From Bacteroidales bacterium (lineage in GTDB: Bacteria; Bacteroidota; Bacteroidia; Bacteroidales; Paludibacteraceae): a stretch of 64,000 nt of DNA. The notes below the pieces were generated by a model. That model searched no databases. It was not told where the DNA came from and saw only the letters and a list, made by a program, of their open reading frames with translations. Below, piece after piece: positions 8,240 to 16,582 of the stretch (position 1 is its first letter; every line of letters begins with the position of its first letter). Made by a program: the position numbers and the translations under genes. Where the stretch lies: assembly GCA_022783865.1 (NCBI GenBank), contig JALFYY010000016.1:1-64000 (forward strand), read 5' to 3'.

Positions 8240-9839
8240 ATCCCAATTGTTTTAATGCGTTGCGTAATGTCTCGTTATTGGATTGCTGTGATTTCAGGAG
8301 TTCGGAAACACGTTGGGCAGTCTGCGAAAGTATTTTGTCGTAATCAATATCTGAATCCCTGTCAACAAACTCTATATATCGGCTTGGCACAAGCGAGAAA
8401 TCATTCTTTTCAATTTCTTTTATCCCTACCGAGCGATATAGTTCCGGCTCGGCATAATGCAATCCGTCGGTACCCTCCGACTGCCAGCAGAAATAAATGT
8501 CAGATGCGCGTTTTATCTGGTCTGCCGAAAGCCGTACTTTCTTTTTCTGCTCCCCTTTTACCGGAGTTTCGGTCCAGGTGCGCAGGTCCATAAAGAGGAT
8601 TTCATGCTCACGGTTGCGCAAATTTCTACCATGGTAGCGACCGCCTTTCTTGTTTTGGTTGAGAATCCACAGTGTAACACTAATATCCGTGGTGATAAAG
8701 AGTTCGCGAGGCAAAACAATGATGGCCTCTACTTTGTCGTTTTCTATCAATTTCCGGCGGATATTCTGCGCATCGGTATCTCCCAAGGCACCATTGGCAA
8801 GCAAGAACCCCGCCACACCTGTTTGGTGCTTCAGGTGGCTCAGCATGTGAAGAATCCAAGCATAGTTGGCATTGCTTTCCGGAGGTGTATCATAGTCACT
8901 CCATCGGGCGTCATTTTTCAGATTGTCATTGTACCACCCTTTGAGATTGAAAGGCGGATTAGCCATGATATAATCAAAATAGAGACCTTTATGCAAATCG
9001 TTTGTGAAAGTGCTGTCGCTCTCAGGTCCTAAATTGTGGCTGATACCTCTCAAAGCAAGGTTCATTTTGGCAAGGCGATAGGTAGCAGCCTCTTTCTCCT
9101 GCCCATAGACATTGATTCTACTGATGTCACCTTGCTTCGACCGAACCAATTCCGCACTCTGGATAAACATACCGCCAGAGCCACAGCAAGGGTCGTAGAT
9201 GGTTCCATCGAATGGCTCTATCAGACCGGCAATGAGTTGCACAATATCATGCGGCGTGTAGAACTCCCCTTCCTCCTTGGTGGCATTCACGGCAAACTCC
9301 TTCAAGAAGTATTCGTACACTCTGCCAATCAAGTCTTTTTCTTCACCAAACGCCTTGTGCGAAATTTTATTGATTTCATCTACCAGTCTCTTCATATCAT
9401 TGCCTGCCAAGTTGCGCTGGGTGAAAGTACCTTCCACAAAACATCCTTTGAGACCGGGCGTGGTGGTAGCAATACTGCGCAATGCCGTATCGAGTGCGAC
9501 ATTCAGTCCGGGTGCCGGCGTATTGATAATGGTGCTCCATCTGGCTTCGGGAGGAAGATTGTAGGTACCGTCTGTGAACGTTGCGTCTTCAAAGAAAGCC
9601 GATACGATATTCTCATCATCAGGGTCTAATCCCTCTTTGGTTAATTGAGAGCGAAGATGCGCTACGCCATTTTCGTATTTCTCGCCGATAAAACGAAGGA
9701 ATACCAAGGTGAGCATCATATCGCGCTTCTCAAAGAACGAGCCGGAGTTCTTGGCTTGGCGCAAGATGTCGCGACACTTGAACAGGATAGCCTCCAAGTT
9801 GATAGTTTCTTCTGTTTTGGTATTTGCTTTCTTTGCCAT
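8226..9839 (-). CDS. hsdM: Type I DNA adenine methyltransferase, M subunit
   Basis: HsdM methylates adenine in the HsdS target using S-adenosylmethionine. The 537 residues show the N-terminal HsdM helical domain, the helical linker FYTPHDIVQL, the SAM-binding motif DPCCGSGG near residue 218, and the catalytic NPPF (YIMANPPFNL) near residue 293. This is the N6-adenine group. It is the first gene of the restriction operon, with a 74-nt gap after the upstream secreted-protein gene. No convincing TAnnTTTG promoter was found in that gap; an ACCCA-TG-TGGGT inverted repeat at 9896-9907 might be an operator. Confidence 0.97.
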   Translation of the reverse strand: MAKKANTKTEETINLEAILFKCRDILRQAKNSGSFFEKRDMMLTLVFLRFIGEKYENGVAHLRSQLTKEGLDPDDENIVSAFFEDATFTDGTYNLPPEARWSTIINTPAPGLNVALDTALRSIATTTPGLKGCFVEGTFTQRNLAGNDMKRLVDEINKISHKAFGEEKDLIGRVYEYFLKEFAVNATKEEGEFYTPHDIVQLIAGLIEPFDGTIYDPCCGSGGMFIQSAELVRSKQGDISRINVYGQEKEAATYRLAKMNLALRGISHNLGPESDSTFTNDLHKGLYFDYIMANPPFNLKGWYNDNLKNDARWSDYDTPPESNANYAWILHMLSHLKHQTGVAGFLLANGALGDTDAQNIRRKLIENDKVEAIIVLPRELFITTDISVTLWILNQNKKGGRYHGRNLRNREHEILFMDLRTWTETPVKGEQKKKVRLSADQIKRASDIYFCWQSEGTDGLHYAEPELYRSVGIKEIEKNDFSLVPSRYIEFVDRDSDIDYDKILSQTAQRVSELLKSQQSNNETLRNALKQLGYECE

Positions 9840-9913
9840 AAGTATTTATGTAGTGTTGGAGATTTTGGATAAAGACTAAATTTTCTAGTTTTAACCACCC
9901 ATGTGGGTATAAC

Positions 9914-10966
9914 TTAAATTTCATCGTCATACATACCTTCTTTACGGTCAGTATAATAATCTACTTGAACATAGTACATTATGTCTCCACCTCGACTCAA
10001 AGATTTAGTAAGCGTAATGAGTATTGGCATATAATCATACCCGTCTATAAAAGCACCGCATGCTGCGAATTTCTCATTTTGTTCGTCTGTAATCACTTTA
10101 AAATTAGAGTATTTCCGGCTATATTGTGAAATCACATTTTCATAAAACATTTTTGCCTCTTCATTACGCCATGAATAGAACGAACTTTGTAAATTAACAG
10201 AAATAAGACCTTTTCCTTGTGTGAAATAGAAAGTTACATAGTCATAAGTTATTCCACCTATTTTGACTTTATAATAATTGAGAGCATGTGAGTCAGACTC
10301 TAATAGTTTATCGGCTTTGGCTGAAATTACATTCCTAACCGTTTCTCTACTATCGCCAAACTTAACTCCCGCCACACCATACACTTTATTTTCTTCTGCA
10401 TAATTCGGGTTGGATTCTGTGAGTAGTATGTGTAGTAGTGTATTGGTCGTTATTTCTGTGAGGCGACTTTCTGCAAAATAAATACAAACACAAGCGGTAT
10501 CATTATGCATTGTAATAACCAACGACTTTTCATCTGTCCGTCCCCATTTGTTAAATCCTAAAGTGTCCGCATCAGCAGTCATCATAAGATAAAACATTGA
10601 ACTATCCGGATATTGAAGGTTGTCATACTTGGCGTGCATCCGCTGGATAAATGGTTTGGCGTAATCCGTACACGCACTGTCACACTTTCCATAGAAGCCT
10701 AAAAACACTAAAGTGTCCATGCAATAACGTGTAACAATCGCATCGAAATCCATTTCTTCGTGTCTGCAATCACCTATATAAACAAAATTGGTAGTATCAG
10801 ATGTTTCTGTCGAAAACTTTAATCCATATTCGCTGAAAGCCTTGTCAACTTCTTTACGGGAAGATACCCCAAGACGAACACCATTTATATTCGTAGGGAT
10901 AGACGAGTCAGCAAAAGTGCAAACTGTAAAAAGGATTGCTCCGCATAGTGCATAAAACCGTTTCAT
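9914..10966 (-). CDS. Secreted protein with an internally duplicated domain, unknown role
   Basis: The 350-residue protein starts with a signal peptide (MKRFYALCGAILFTVCTFA) and is probably periplasmic or surface-exposed. Two halves begin alike: INGVRLGVSSRKEV at about residue 28 and VAGVKFGDSRETV near residue 200. This suggests an ancient domain duplication of a type common among uncharacterised Bacteroidota exported proteins. No catalytic motif is evident. It lies upstream of hsdM on the same strand, but a cytoplasmic restriction system and a secreted protein need not be functionally linked. Two Bacteroidota promoters lie upstream (11100-11130 and 11204-11234). Confidence 0.85.
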   Translation of the reverse strand: MKRFYALCGAILFTVCTFADSSIPTNINGVRLGVSSRKEVDKAFSEYGLKFSTETSDTTNFVYIGDCRHEEMDFDAIVTRYCMDTLVFLGFYGKCDSACTDYAKPFIQRMHAKYDNLQYPDSSMFYLMMTADADTLGFNKWGRTDEKSLVITMHNDTACVCIYFAESRLTEITTNTLLHILLTESNPNYAEENKVYGVAGVKFGDSRETVRNVISAKADKLLESDSHALNYYKVKIGGITYDYVTFYFTQGKGLISVNLQSSFYSWRNEEAKMFYENVISQYSRKYSNFKVITDEQNEKFAACGAFIDGYDYMPILITLTKSLSRGGDIMYYVQVDYYTDRKEGMYDDEI

Positions 10967-11099
10967 ATAATTTATGTTTTTTAGTTAACTCTTTTCCAAA
11001 TCGGAAATAATACTTTTTTAATATCCTACATTAATCATTTCTATTGTTCGCAATGGTGTGTCTTTGTTTTTACTTTCTTTTCTTTCTAAAGCGGACATG

Positions 11100-11130
11100 C
11101 AAAGATACCACCTTTTTCTCAATAAATCAA
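11100..11130 (-). promoter_or_regulatory. Bacteroidota promoter (TTG, 20 nt, TATCTTTG)
   Basis: On the minus strand the -7 box TATCTTTG (11107-11100) follows a TTG (11130-11128) after 20 nt. It would give a leader of about 130 nt for the secreted protein at 10966. Confidence 0.6.
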
Positions 11131-11203
11131 GATGCTATACCTGATTTAGTTGCTTATTTCGAACTCACGTGATGTATTATCAATAAATTATGTAAACAAT
11201 TGA

Positions 11204-11234
11204 CAAAGGTATAAAAACAAACTGACATAACCAA
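11204..11234 (-). promoter_or_regulatory. Second Bacteroidota promoter (TTG, 20 nt, TACCTTTG)
   Basis: TACCTTTG (11211-11204, minus) lies 20 nt from TTG (11234-11232). It also points at the gene starting at 10966, with a longer leader. Either or both promoters may be used. Confidence 0.45.
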
Positions 11235-11433
11235 ATGTTTGGTAAGGAAAAGTTTTGTCGGGCAGCAAGGGTAATTAATAGTTAATAGTTAATAGTTAAT
11301 ATCGCATTATTGGGCAATGGACTGCATTATCGTGGAAAGGCTATTTTTTTCCGTTAATGCCCGCCAATGGAACATTAAGATTTATTGCCTTAAAGTCCGG
11401 TAATATGCCACGCCCTTATCCATGAGGGCATAT

Positions 11434-11484
11434 GCAAATTTGCAAATTTGACAATTTCACAATTTTACGATTTGACGATTTACG
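11434..11484. repeat. AT-rich dispersed run, CAATTT/GACGATTT type
   Basis: Repeats of ATTTGAC, CAATTTCAC and GACGATTTAC. The same vocabulary appears at 14499-14612, 37414-37452, 39928-39959, 43911-43989 and 44738-44872. Confidence 0.65.
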
Positions 11485-11501
11485 GGGCAAGACCTATTTA
11501 T

Positions 11502-11528
11502 GATTATTGCGGGCGAGGACGCCCACAC
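11502..11528. repeat. 27-nt exact inverted copy of 43937-43963
   Basis: These 27 nt, with a GGGCG-agga-CGCCC core, are the exact reverse complement of 43937-43963. Both copies lie next to AT-rich module DNA. Confidence 0.85.
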
Positions 11529-11738
11529 TCCGACAAACGTATCGAACAAATAAGACAGGGCACGCGGCTTGCAATACTCTACGGCACAGAACGACCTGTT
11601 ACTGCGTCCGGTCGGTTATAGCCTTCGAGGTCACTACGCCTTTCGGAAGGCAAACATTGCATTGGTTTGCCTTCCGAGAAGTTTACAGGCGATGGATGTA
11701 ACGACGGTATAATTTCTATTATTCATTGAGGATATTTC

Positions 11739-11762
11739 AGACGCGATAAATCGTGTCTCTAC
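11739..11762 (-). repeat. GTAGAGAC palindrome, GCGATTTATCGC core
   Basis: Read on the minus strand this is GTAGAGACACGATTTATCGC and then GTCT, a near-perfect hairpin of the same family as 37971-37994 and 38059-38082. Confidence 0.75.
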
Positions 11763-12064
11763 ACATGATTAGGCATTTTTTTCTTTGCGAAAAAGTTCAA
11801 TAACCAAACGTGATATAATATACAACACATTGTACGAACAACTTATAGTTGTCTTTTGCCTATCGTACCACCAAACGTTCGGTGATGTTTCGGTAGAGAA
11901 ATCAATATATAGCGATTCTGATTTTGTCATATCGTAGATGAATGCTAGAACGTTCACCATAGTATTGCATTTTCATACAATCTCAGTTGTTGAGGTGCAG
12001 AGATGCTCAAATAAGTTAGTAATCGAACTAAATTGTTCTCAAATATACCGCACCGTATGTTTCA

Positions 12065-12940
12065 TCAACCTTCTTGTTCGTAGTAGTAGGAATAGTCGAT
12101 GCCTTTCAGAAAGATTTCGCGGTCGTTGATGCGGTCGGTGAGCGCATTGCGTAACAGATTGCGGATTGCGGTATCGTCAATCGGACTTTGACGCATGGCT
12201 TGCAGATAGTCGTTTTTGTCTATTTTGCTCCAATCCACACACTGCTGCAAGCGTTTTTTGAAGATGAGGTCAAGCCAAATGCGTGTACTCCTGCCATTGC
12301 CTTCCCGAAAAGGATGTGCGATATTCATTTCTACATATTTGGATACTATCTCATCGAAAGTATTCTCTGGCATATGCTCTATATCGGCAAGTGTCTGCGG
12401 CAGGTACTGCGCCATAGCAAATTGGAAACCACCTTTTGCAATGTTCACCTGACGAATCTGCCCGGCAAAATCGTACAATCCACCAAAGATATAAGCATGT
12501 ATTTGCTGCAAAGTCCTGACGGTTCCGGGGACTAATGTATTGAGCAAACCGCTTTCCAAAAGGTCGTATGCTTTCTTGCGGCTTTGTCCGTCAATGGTAT
12601 TGTCAGAATACGTGAACCAGTCCAAGAACTCATTGGCGCGGTTGTTGGGATAATGTTTGGCAAGGAGCGTAATATCTTCCGCAGACAAAGTATCACTATT
12701 ATACTTTTTGCCATCGGCAGCTACAATCTTCAGTTTGTGAGTGTCACTCACGAACTGAGGATTCTCTTGTTTCAGTTTGCGCTTGAGCCAACGCCAATAG
12801 TTGCCGGCTTTGGTATAGTCGGGCTCATCGTTGATAGCACGCACAATGTCGGTAGCGGAGAAATACCATTTGTTGTCGGTATCGCTCCAGATTGCACGCA
12901 CTTCGCGGTCGTTATAGAACCGGATAGAAACTTTGCTCAT
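12065..12940 (-). CDS. Fic-family AMP-transferase with Bro-N-like N-terminus
   Basis: Fic proteins transfer AMP (or related groups) from a nucleotide to target proteins. The 291 residues contain the catalytic loop [10 protein letters not shown] near residue 208, with the His and the GNGR phosphate-binding residues intact. Residues 1-110 resemble the Bro-N/antirepressor-like domain often found on phage-related proteins ([12 protein letters not shown]). The C-terminal tail reads SYYYEQEG. Related Fic proteins, as I recall, end in a self-inhibitory (S/T)xxxE(G/N) helix there; here the Glu is kept but the next residue is Gln. It is probably transcribed with the DinD-RhuM gene 94 nt upstream. A toxin or conflict role is likely but unproven. 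Confidence 0.92.
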   Translation of the reverse strand: MSKVSIRFYNDREVRAIWSDTDNKWYFSATDIVRAINDEPDYTKAGNYWRWLKRKLKQENPQFVSDTHKLKIVAADGKKYNSDTLSAEDITLLAKHYPNNRANEFLDWFTYSDNTIDGQSRKKAYDLLESGLLNTLVPGTVRTLQQIHAYIFGGLYDFAGQIRQVNIAKGGFQFAMAQYLPQTLADIEHMPENTFDEIVSKYVEMNIAHPFREGNGRSTRIWLDLIFKKRLQQCVDWSKIDKNDYLQAMRQSPIDDTAIRNLLRNALTDRINDREIFLKGIDYSYYYEQEG

Positions 12941-13034
12941 TGTTCTGCTTATATCTGCTTTTTATATTTCACTAATAAGGACTGCATAATCAAATGATTG
13001 TTTTATGGGACTTTTCATAATAAGTTTATTTGAG

Positions 13035-13832
13035 TTAAATATCTGTATCAAACAGTCCTTTATCTTTCAGTCGTTCATCATCCAACACAAATCCTTTCAC
13101 AATCATTTCTTTCAGTACCCCGGTTGCCCAGATTCGGAATTGAGTAGCTTGATAGCTATTCACGCGATACCCGACTGCTATGATAGCATCGAGGTTATAA
13201 AGCATCTGCGGACGGTTTACTGATCGTTCTCCTTCAGTTTGAACTATCCCAATTTTTCGGATAGTTGCATCTTCTTTTAATTCTCCTGACTCATATATCT
13301 GCGAAAGATGATAACCGATAGTACGTACATCTACACCATACAATTCAGACATACGACGCTGCGACATCCAAAAAGTCTCATTATTAAATATAACTTCAAC
13401 ACGTGCCTCTCCTTGTTTGGTTTTATACAATAAGATATTGGATGACAATGAGTTTTCCATTAGTTCCAGAGCCGGTACTTGTTGTCCGAAATATTCTTTT
13501 GCCATTTTAACCAACACCTTTTTACCATCGGCATTTTCCGCAATTATCATACACGCCATACGGGAAAGATGTATGTTTTCGACTTGTCGGAAAGTGCCGG
13601 AACCTAATCGAACCATTTCAACTATCTGGTTAAAATGGTCGTTCAAATCCATACCTTTACTCTTAGCCACCTCAATAGCTTTGCTGATAACAGAATTGAA
13701 CTTCTGATAAGTGCTGTATTCCATCGCCTGATACAATTCTCTCGAAGTCCAATACTCCTTTCCGTCCTTCGTCTGTTTCTTTATCCGTTCAAAGTCGGAC
13801 TGTATGGAAGATATGTTATTGTTTGCAACCAT
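13035..13832 (-). CDS. DinD-RhuM chimeric protein
   Basis: The 265 residues combine two known accessory families. Residues 1-135 resemble the DNA-damage-inducible protein DinD (YWTSRELYQAMEY, SGTFRQVENIHLSRMAC, KEYFGQQ). Residues 145-265 match the N-terminal half of the RhuM family (ILLYKTKQGEARVEV, FWMSQRRMSELYGV, YNLDAIIAVGYRVNS, WATGVLKEMIVKGF). The protein stops soon after DDERLK, where full RhuM proteins continue for well over 100 residues, so the RhuM half is truncated. Such proteins sit on accessory islands near restriction and Fic genes; their biochemical role is unclear. A -7 box TATCTTTG lies about 60 nt upstream (13897-13890). Confidence 0.88.
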   Translation of the reverse strand: MVANNNISSIQSDFERIKKQTKDGKEYWTSRELYQAMEYSTYQKFNSVISKAIEVAKSKGMDLNDHFNQIVEMVRLGSGTFRQVENIHLSRMACMIIAENADGKKVLVKMAKEYFGQQVPALELMENSLSSNILLYKTKQGEARVEVIFNNETFWMSQRRMSELYGVDVRTIGYHLSQIYESGELKEDATIRKIGIVQTEGERSVNRPQMLYNLDAIIAVGYRVNSYQATQFRIWATGVLKEMIVKGFVLDDERLKDKGLFDTDI

Positions 13833-13889
13833 AATGTTACTTACTTTTTATCCTATATTATTGATTTTGGTTATGGATGTTTTCGGATA

Positions 13890-13897
13890 CAAAGATA
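13890..13897 (-). promoter_or_regulatory. -7 box TATCTTTG for the DinD-RhuM gene
   Basis: A TAnnTTTG box on the minus strand about 58 nt before the start at 13832. No TTG is found at the usual 19-21 nt distance, so it is only a half-promoter by sequence. Confidence 0.4.
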
Positions 13898-14024
13898 CAA
13901 CAAATTATTGAAAACACCTACTGTTTTAGCACTAAAAATCAATTTATTATCAAGAAATTGACAGATTTTTCTATATTGGATAGATTTATCAACTACCCCG
14001 CTTTTTATCTATTATCATGCATAA

Positions 14025-14190
14025 GCCGGCAAAGATAATATATTTGCTCCGGTTGTCATTCCCAGAAGTTTGGGAATGGAGATTTGATTAAAAGTTGTAG
14101 CTTTGCCGGCTGCAAAGATAATACCCTGGCATTGATTTTCATTCCGCGATTTTGCGGAATGGTGAATAAAAAAATTGTTGTACCTTTGCC
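14025..14190. repeat. Tandem pair of hairpin units
   Basis: Two units of about 80 nt. Each starts with GCCGGC(TG)CAAAGATAATA (14025-14040 and 14105-14123) and carries a hairpin CATTCC..-6 nt-..GGAATG (14057-14078 and 14140-14161). Each ends in a TAnnTTTG-like box (14098-14105 and 14181-14188). The loops are six nt and the stems differ in compensating positions (CCCA/TGGG versus CCGC/GCGG), so pairing is preserved while sequence is not. Confidence 0.7.
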
Positions 14191-14336
14191 GTACGGATGG
14201 TGTGCTTGTCAATGCATATTGCGGTTTGGACACTCAGGCTCCGGCTTGGAACACTGTATAAACTTCACCGGCATTTCAGCGACTTTTCGAGCTGCTTTTC
14301 TGCAGCAGACCTTGCGCAGGTATCGCGCACCCCTTG

Positions 14337-14380
14337 CAAGGGTTATACAAGGGTTAGAGAAGGCTTATACAAATCGTTTG
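14337..14380. repeat. 11-nt-period array (CAAGGGTTATA type)
   Basis: Four consecutive 11-nt units: CAAGGGTTATA, CAAGGGTTAGA, GAAGGCTTATA and the diverged CAAATCGTTTG. Confidence 0.6.
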
Positions 14381-14450
14381 TTCTCCCGTTCGCTTGCTTC
14401 ACAGCGTAAGAGTGCTATGCGCTCACTATCGAAACACCGGGCTTTCTTCA

Positions 14451-14483
14451 CCCTAAAGTATCCCTAAAGTATCCCTAAAGAAA
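14451..14483. repeat. 11-nt tandem repeat (CCCTAAAGTAT x3)
   Basis: Two exact copies of CCCTAAAGTAT and a third changed at its last three bases (CCCTAAAGAAA). Confidence 0.8.
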
Positions 14484-14498
14484 CGGACAGGAGAAGCA

Positions 14499-14612
14499 TT
14501 GGATTTGACAATTGGACGATTTCACAATTGGACAATTTACAAGGCACGCATCGGAGGATTTGACCGGGCACGCCCTATTTCACAATGTCACAATTGGACG
14601 ATTTACGATTGG
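14499..14612. repeat. AT-rich dispersed run (CAATTGGACGATTT type)
   Basis: Several copies of CAATTGGACGATTT-like words separated by short GC-rich spacers. It is the longest minus-oriented example of this module type. Confidence 0.65.
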
Positions 14613-14619
14613 ACTTTTT

Positions 14620-14643
14620 AGACGGGGCATGCCCCGTCGCTAC
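14620..14643 (-). repeat. GTAGnGAC palindrome, GGGGCATGCCCC core
   Basis: A hairpin with GACGGGGC-AT-GCCCCGTC stem ending 29 nt after the esterase stop, and so placed where a terminator or 3' stabiliser would be. Confidence 0.7.
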
Positions 14644-14671
14644 ATGGGGTTAGCAGACTGATTGCAATGAG

Positions 14672-15529
14672 TTAGCGGGCAGAGAGGAAATTGAGCAGAG
14701 CCGTTTCGAACAATTCACGCTGCGGGAAATGACGGGCAAAGCCCCAACCATGACCACCGGCAGGCAACAAGAGCATTTCGGATGTGACCTTGTTCGCCGT
14801 GAGCGCCTGATAGAAACGGATGGAGTTCTCTACCGGTACTGCCCTATCATCTTGACAGGCAACCAAAAAACATGGCGGTGTATCGGCTGTGACCCAGTTT
14901 TCAGCCGACCATGCAGCCCGCTCTTCTGCCGTAGGATTATCACCCAACAACATCCGGCAAGTACCGGCATGCGTAATCAAAGCGTCCATTGAAATGACCG
15001 GATAAACAAGAATACCGAAGTCGGGGCGTGCTTCGGCACTGCCATATTGCGTGAGGAGCATGGCAGCCAAGTGACCTCCTGCCGAAAAGCCCATTACACC
15101 CATCTTCCGGGGATTGATTTTCCACTGAGAAGCATTGCTGCGCAACAACTGCATGGCACGGACGGCATCTGTAAGCGGAATATCAGCGTGCTGATTGGGC
15201 ACACGATATTTGAGCACAGCAACCGCTATCCCTCTCGGAACAAAGAAATCAGCCACCTTCAACCCCTCGTTCACAACCGAAGTATAGCGATATCCGCCTC
15301 CCGGACAGACCAGCAAAAGGGGTGCATTGCCGGCATTCTTCGGCAGGTACAAGTCGATTCGCGGTTCGGACGTTTGATAAATCTCGCCAAAGTTGCCCGT
15401 ATATTCATCGGTCGGCGCATAGCCGTTGCCGTTGGGTTTAGCATCGGAATAGAGATATACGGTGGTTGGCTCTACGGCATAAGCGCAAGCCATCAGGCAA
15501 GAGAAAAGGAGGATACAGAGGTTACGCAT
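14672..15529 (-). CDS. Secreted alpha/beta-hydrolase (acetyl-esterase-like)
   Basis: The 285-residue protein has a signal peptide (MRNLCILLFSCLMACAYA). Its alpha/beta-hydrolase fold shows the oxyanion-hole strand LLVCPGGGYRY, the nucleophile elbow GFSAGG (Ser near 150), an acid in CQDDRAVP near 225 and the His in GGHGWG near 260. It resembles the xylan/acetyl esterases of Bacteroidota (BD-FAE-like) that remove acyl groups from plant polysaccharides or their fragments in the periplasm. It follows the lipid kinase gene by 25 nt on the same strand. Substrate is inferred from family only. Confidence 0.9.
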   Translation of the reverse strand: MRNLCILLFSCLMACAYAVEPTTVYLYSDAKPNGNGYAPTDEYTGNFGEIYQTSEPRIDLYLPKNAGNAPLLLVCPGGGYRYTSVVNEGLKVADFFVPRGIAVAVLKYRVPNQHADIPLTDAVRAMQLLRSNASQWKINPRKMGVMGFSAGGHLAAMLLTQYGSAEARPDFGILVYPVISMDALITHAGTCRMLLGDNPTAEERAAWSAENWVTADTPPCFLVACQDDRAVPVENSIRFYQALTANKVTSEMLLLPAGGHGWGFARHFPQRELFETALLNFLSAR

Positions 15530-15554
15530 GACATTATAGATTACAGGTCAGACA

Positions 15555-16490
15555 TCAGGCTTTTTGCTTGGGCACCACCATCTGCAAAGCCGATGGCAGC
15601 AGGTCAACAGTATAAGGTCCGCAGGCATCCACCAAGATGCCATCCGCCTCAAAAACAGTGTATTGCGAAGTCAACAGCCGGACTTGTTTGGCATTGAAAT
15701 ATTTAATCAGTTCCACTTCGGTGATACGTCCGTTGAAGAGTTTGGGAATCGCCTGACATATCAGTTTCATGGTCAAACGGGGCACAAACATACCCTGGAA
15801 AATGCCATCGCACGGATCGGCATCGGGATTCTGCTTGATTCCGCCGCCTGAATAGGGTCCGTTGCCGATGTTCATCGTGAACAAAGGTTCGTGGATTTCT
15901 TCGCCACCGTCAATCTGTATGCGCATCGGCACGGATTTATGGGTGAACAAGGCAGCCAAAAGCGACACGAAATAAAGAATGCTGTGGCTTCCGACATAAT
16001 ACTTCATCGTATGGGTTTTCTGTACGGTGCGCGCATCTATTCCGAAGCCCACTGAATTGATGAAATACTGGCGGTGCGCCTCGCCATTGCGATAGTAGGT
16101 GAGACAACCCACGTCGATGGCTTTCGGTTCGCTATCGTGGAAAAAGATGTCGAGCGATTGCTTGTAGTCGCGCGTCAAGCCCCAATACCGTCCCCAGTCG
16201 TTGCCCGTACCCCGCGGCATCAAGCCGAGACGGATTTGTGATTTGTCGGTCAGATTAGACGACATGACGCCATTTACCACTTCGGAGAATGTGCCGTCGC
16301 CCCCCAAAACAAGCAACTCGTCGTAGCCGTTCTCCACCAGTTCGCGCGCCAATTCGACGGCGTGCCCCATATACTTGGTTACCCTATACGTGAACGGCTG
16401 ATGACGCTTCTTAAGCAGTTTGAACAAGTACAATCGTTGCCGGCGATATGCTTTCTTCCCTGATTTAGGATTGATGATGATTCCTAACAT
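15555..16490 (-). CDS. Diacylglycerol-kinase-family lipid kinase
   Basis: The 311 residues match the YegS/BmrU/DagK family, which phosphorylates diacylglycerol or related lipids for phospholipid recycling. Visible motifs are the N-terminal INPKSG, the nucleotide-binding GGDGTFSEVVNG near residue 62, MPRGTGNDWG near 100, and a C-terminal beta-sandwich with ADGI. It is a soluble enzyme acting at the inner membrane. It probably shares a transcript with the esterase gene downstream. The exact lipid substrate cannot be told. Confidence 0.92.
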   Translation of the reverse strand: MLGIIINPKSGKKAYRRQRLYLFKLLKKRHQPFTYRVTKYMGHAVELARELVENGYDELLVLGGDGTFSEVVNGVMSSNLTDKSQIRLGLMPRGTGNDWGRYWGLTRDYKQSLDIFFHDSEPKAIDVGCLTYYRNGEAHRQYFINSVGFGIDARTVQKTHTMKYYVGSHSILYFVSLLAALFTHKSVPMRIQIDGGEEIHEPLFTMNIGNGPYSGGGIKQNPDADPCDGIFQGMFVPRLTMKLICQAIPKLFNGRITEVELIKYFNAKQVRLLTSQYTVFEADGILVDACGPYTVDLLPSALQMVVPKQKA

Positions 16491-16582
16491 AACAGTTTCT
16501 TTGTTTGTTTACGTATCTCCCTCGTGAGAGACAAGCAGTATTGATATACAAGCTAGCGAACACCGTATATCGCATTATCGAT

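Larger units (their letters stand above)
10967..12064. other. Long gene-poor region built of repeat modules
   Basis: No convincing gene is seen. It holds two minus-strand promoters, a TTAATAGTTAAT run (11272-11320), an AT-rich CAATTT-type run (11434-11484), a GC-rich inverted repeat identical to one at 43937 (11502-11528), and a GTAGAGAC palindrome (11739-11762). A 63-codon open frame at 11960-11769 (minus) ends 7 nt before that palindrome and has a weak TATATTTG box upstream, but its product resembles nothing I know and it is not called. Confidence 0.7.
13833..14671. other. Gene-free repeat-rich region
   Basis: Beyond the promoter box this stretch holds a duplicated hairpin unit (14025-14190), two 11-nt-period arrays (14337-14380, 14451-14483), an AT-rich run (14499-14612) and a palindrome (14620-14643). 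Open frames here are repeat-derived and none looks like a protein. No tRNA or known RNA was recognised. Confidence 0.7.

Noticed and set aside
11769..11960. 63-codon open frame (minus) in the gene-poor region
   Set aside because: A palindrome follows its stop and a weak TATATTTG box precedes it, but its product resembles nothing and there is no second line of support.
14015..14467. Short open frames over the hairpin units and 11-nt arrays
   Set aside because: Translations of repeat DNA, with no conserved protein features.
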